From: Coriobacteriales bacterium
GTDB taxonomy: Bacteria > Actinomycetota > Coriobacteriia > Coriobacteriales > UBA8131
Length of the DNA: 5,333 nt
Assembly: GCA_031290695.1 (NCBI GenBank)
Contig: JAITNB010000139.1
Coordinates: forward strand, 1-5,333
Reading direction: 5' to 3'
The notes below the pieces were generated by a model, which had not been told where the DNA came from, searched no databases, and saw only the letters and a list, made by a program, of their open reading frames with translations. The position numbers and the translations under genes are program-made. This document shows positions 4,533-5,333 of this stretch, one piece after another; the first letter of the stretch is position 1, and each line of letters opens with the position of its first letter.

Positions 4533-5333
4533 CTAGCCGTACAAAAACACGAGGTAGACGCCGGCTATCACTATGGAGAGCAGCATGAACGGGAAGCCCA
4601 CCTTGAGAAAGTGCAAAAACGTGAGCGGGTAGCCCTCACGGTTGGAGATGCCGCTGAGCACGACATTCGCGCTCGCGCCGATGAGCGTGCCGTTACCGCC
4701 CAGACAGGCACCGAGCGACAATGCCCACCACAGCGGCGTGATGTCGAGTCCGGAGCCCTCCATAGCTATGAGCACGGGGATCATCGTGGCGACGAAGGGG
4801 ATGTTGTCAAGGATGGCCGAGATGATGGCAGAGGCCACCAGCACCGCGAGGATGGCGACGATCTCCTGGCCCTGAGTGGCATTCACAAGGAACTCCGCAA
4901 ACAGGCCGATGACGCCCGTCTCCACCATGCCGCCCACGACGATGAACAGCCCGCCAAAGAAGCCGATGGTCGTCCACTCGACGCCCAGCACCGTCTCCTC
5001 GATGTCCTGCCTGCCTATGAGCATGAGCACCGCTGCGGCGGTGAGTGCGATGACGGCAGACTCAAGGTGGAGCACCCCGTGCAGCATGAAGGCCACGGCG
5101 ACCACGAGAATCATGACGATGCTCTTGATAAACAGGCTCTTACTGGTTATGGCCTCGTGCTCGCCAAGCTCCATGATGGCAAGGCGGTCATCTTCATCCA
5201 CCTTGAGCTTGCGCCCATAGAGAAAATAGAACAGCGCTATCGTCACTGCGAGGATGACCACGACAATGGGGCCGTCAACCATGATGAAGTCGAGGAACGA
5301 GAAGCCCGCCGCGCTGCCTATCATGATGTTGGG
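4533..5333 (-). CDS. ArsB/NhaD-family (SLC13-like) membrane transporter, C-terminal part
   Basis: This is a partial gene: 266 C-terminal residues are visible, and the start lies beyond the right edge. The visible part opens with PNIMIGSAAG, the end of the conserved DPPN-type motif of the ion transporter superfamily (ArsB/NhaD/P-protein group). About seven hydrophobic segments follow, roughly at visible residues 20-40, 66-86, 90-106, 118-147, 152-186, 191-221 and 240-265. A charged cytosolic-looking loop lies near 41-65. The mirror-image second half carries ILDNIPFVATMIP (about 171-183) and GNGTLIGASANVV (about 205-217). Members move Na+/H+, arsenite or organic anions across the cytoplasmic membrane; the substrate cannot be told from this fragment. 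NhaD-like sodium/proton exchange, or an uncharacterised P-protein homologue, are both possible. It is read in the same direction as dinB but separated by 94 bases with a terminator and a separate promoter. Confidence 0.88.
   Translation of the reverse strand, partial: PNIMIGSAAGFSFLDFIMVDGPIVVVILAVTIALFYFLYGRKLKVDEDDRLAIMELGEHEAITSKSLFIKSIVMILVVAVAFMLHGVLHLESAVIALTAAAVLMLIGRQDIEETVLGVEWTTIGFFGGLFIVVGGMVETGVIGLFAEFLVNATQGQEIVAILAVLVASAIISAILDNIPFVATMIPVLIAMEGSGLDITPLWWALSLGACLGGNGTLIGASANVVLSGISNREGYPLTFLHFLKVGFPFMLLSIVIAGVYLVFLYG

Noticed and set aside
3410..4588. Long plus-strand open frame of 392 codons antisense to dinB
   Set aside because: It is the mirror of a well-supported dinB in high-GC DNA, where antisense frames often stay open. 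The translation is a low-complexity Gly/Val/Ala/Glu mix with no recognisable motif, and it runs across the LexA operator and terminator.
1..5333. A novel defence, mobile or CRISPR-type system
   Set aside because: No transposase, integrase, phage, toxin-antitoxin, nuclease or regularly spaced repeat signature was found. Every sizeable coding region belongs to a known family.

Overview
The window looks like chromosomal, housekeeping DNA from a high-GC Gram-positive bacterium. Three things point to an actinobacterium. The GC content and codon bias are high. The SOS operator is of the TCGAAC-N4-GTTCGA type. The gene order proA-nadD-yqeK-rsfS has dinB next to it. Coriobacteriia (the Olsenella/Atopobium/Collinsella neighbourhood) is my best guess, but it rests on gene order and protein flavour, not on a marker gene.

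Region by region: bases 1-113 are a short leader with an imperfect 10-bp tandem repeat at the very edge, a TATAAT -10 box sitting inside a near-perfect dyad, and a strong AAGGAG ribosome binding site. Bases 114-3068 hold four tightly packed plus-strand genes. These are proA (glutamyl-phosphate reductase, proline synthesis), nadD (nicotinate-mononucleotide adenylyltransferase, NAD synthesis), yqeK (HD-domain Ap4A hydrolase) and rsfS (ribosomal silencing factor). The junctions are a 4-base overlap, an 8-base overlap and a 9-base gap, so the set is almost certainly co-transcribed and partly translationally coupled. A 32-base gap (3069-3100) with a hairpin separates this operon from the convergent dinB.

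On the minus strand, 4438-3101 is dinB, the translesion DNA polymerase IV. Its 94-base upstream region is the most informative non-coding part of the window. It contains a perfect 16-base LexA operator, an extended -10 promoter, and a predicted transcription start exactly on the A of the ATG, which suggests a LexA-repressed, leaderless mRNA. The same gap carries a probable terminator for the next minus-strand gene. From 4533 to the right edge is the C-terminal part of an ArsB/NhaD-type (ion transporter superfamily) membrane transporter whose 5' end lies outside the window.

I see no mobile element, CRISPR array, RNA gene or obviously new system here. The points worth a second look are small: the SOS/leaderless dinB control region, the dyad over the proA promoter, an Arg-to-Cys change in a conserved ProA motif, and a G8 tract plus a duplicated hexapeptide inside nadD.
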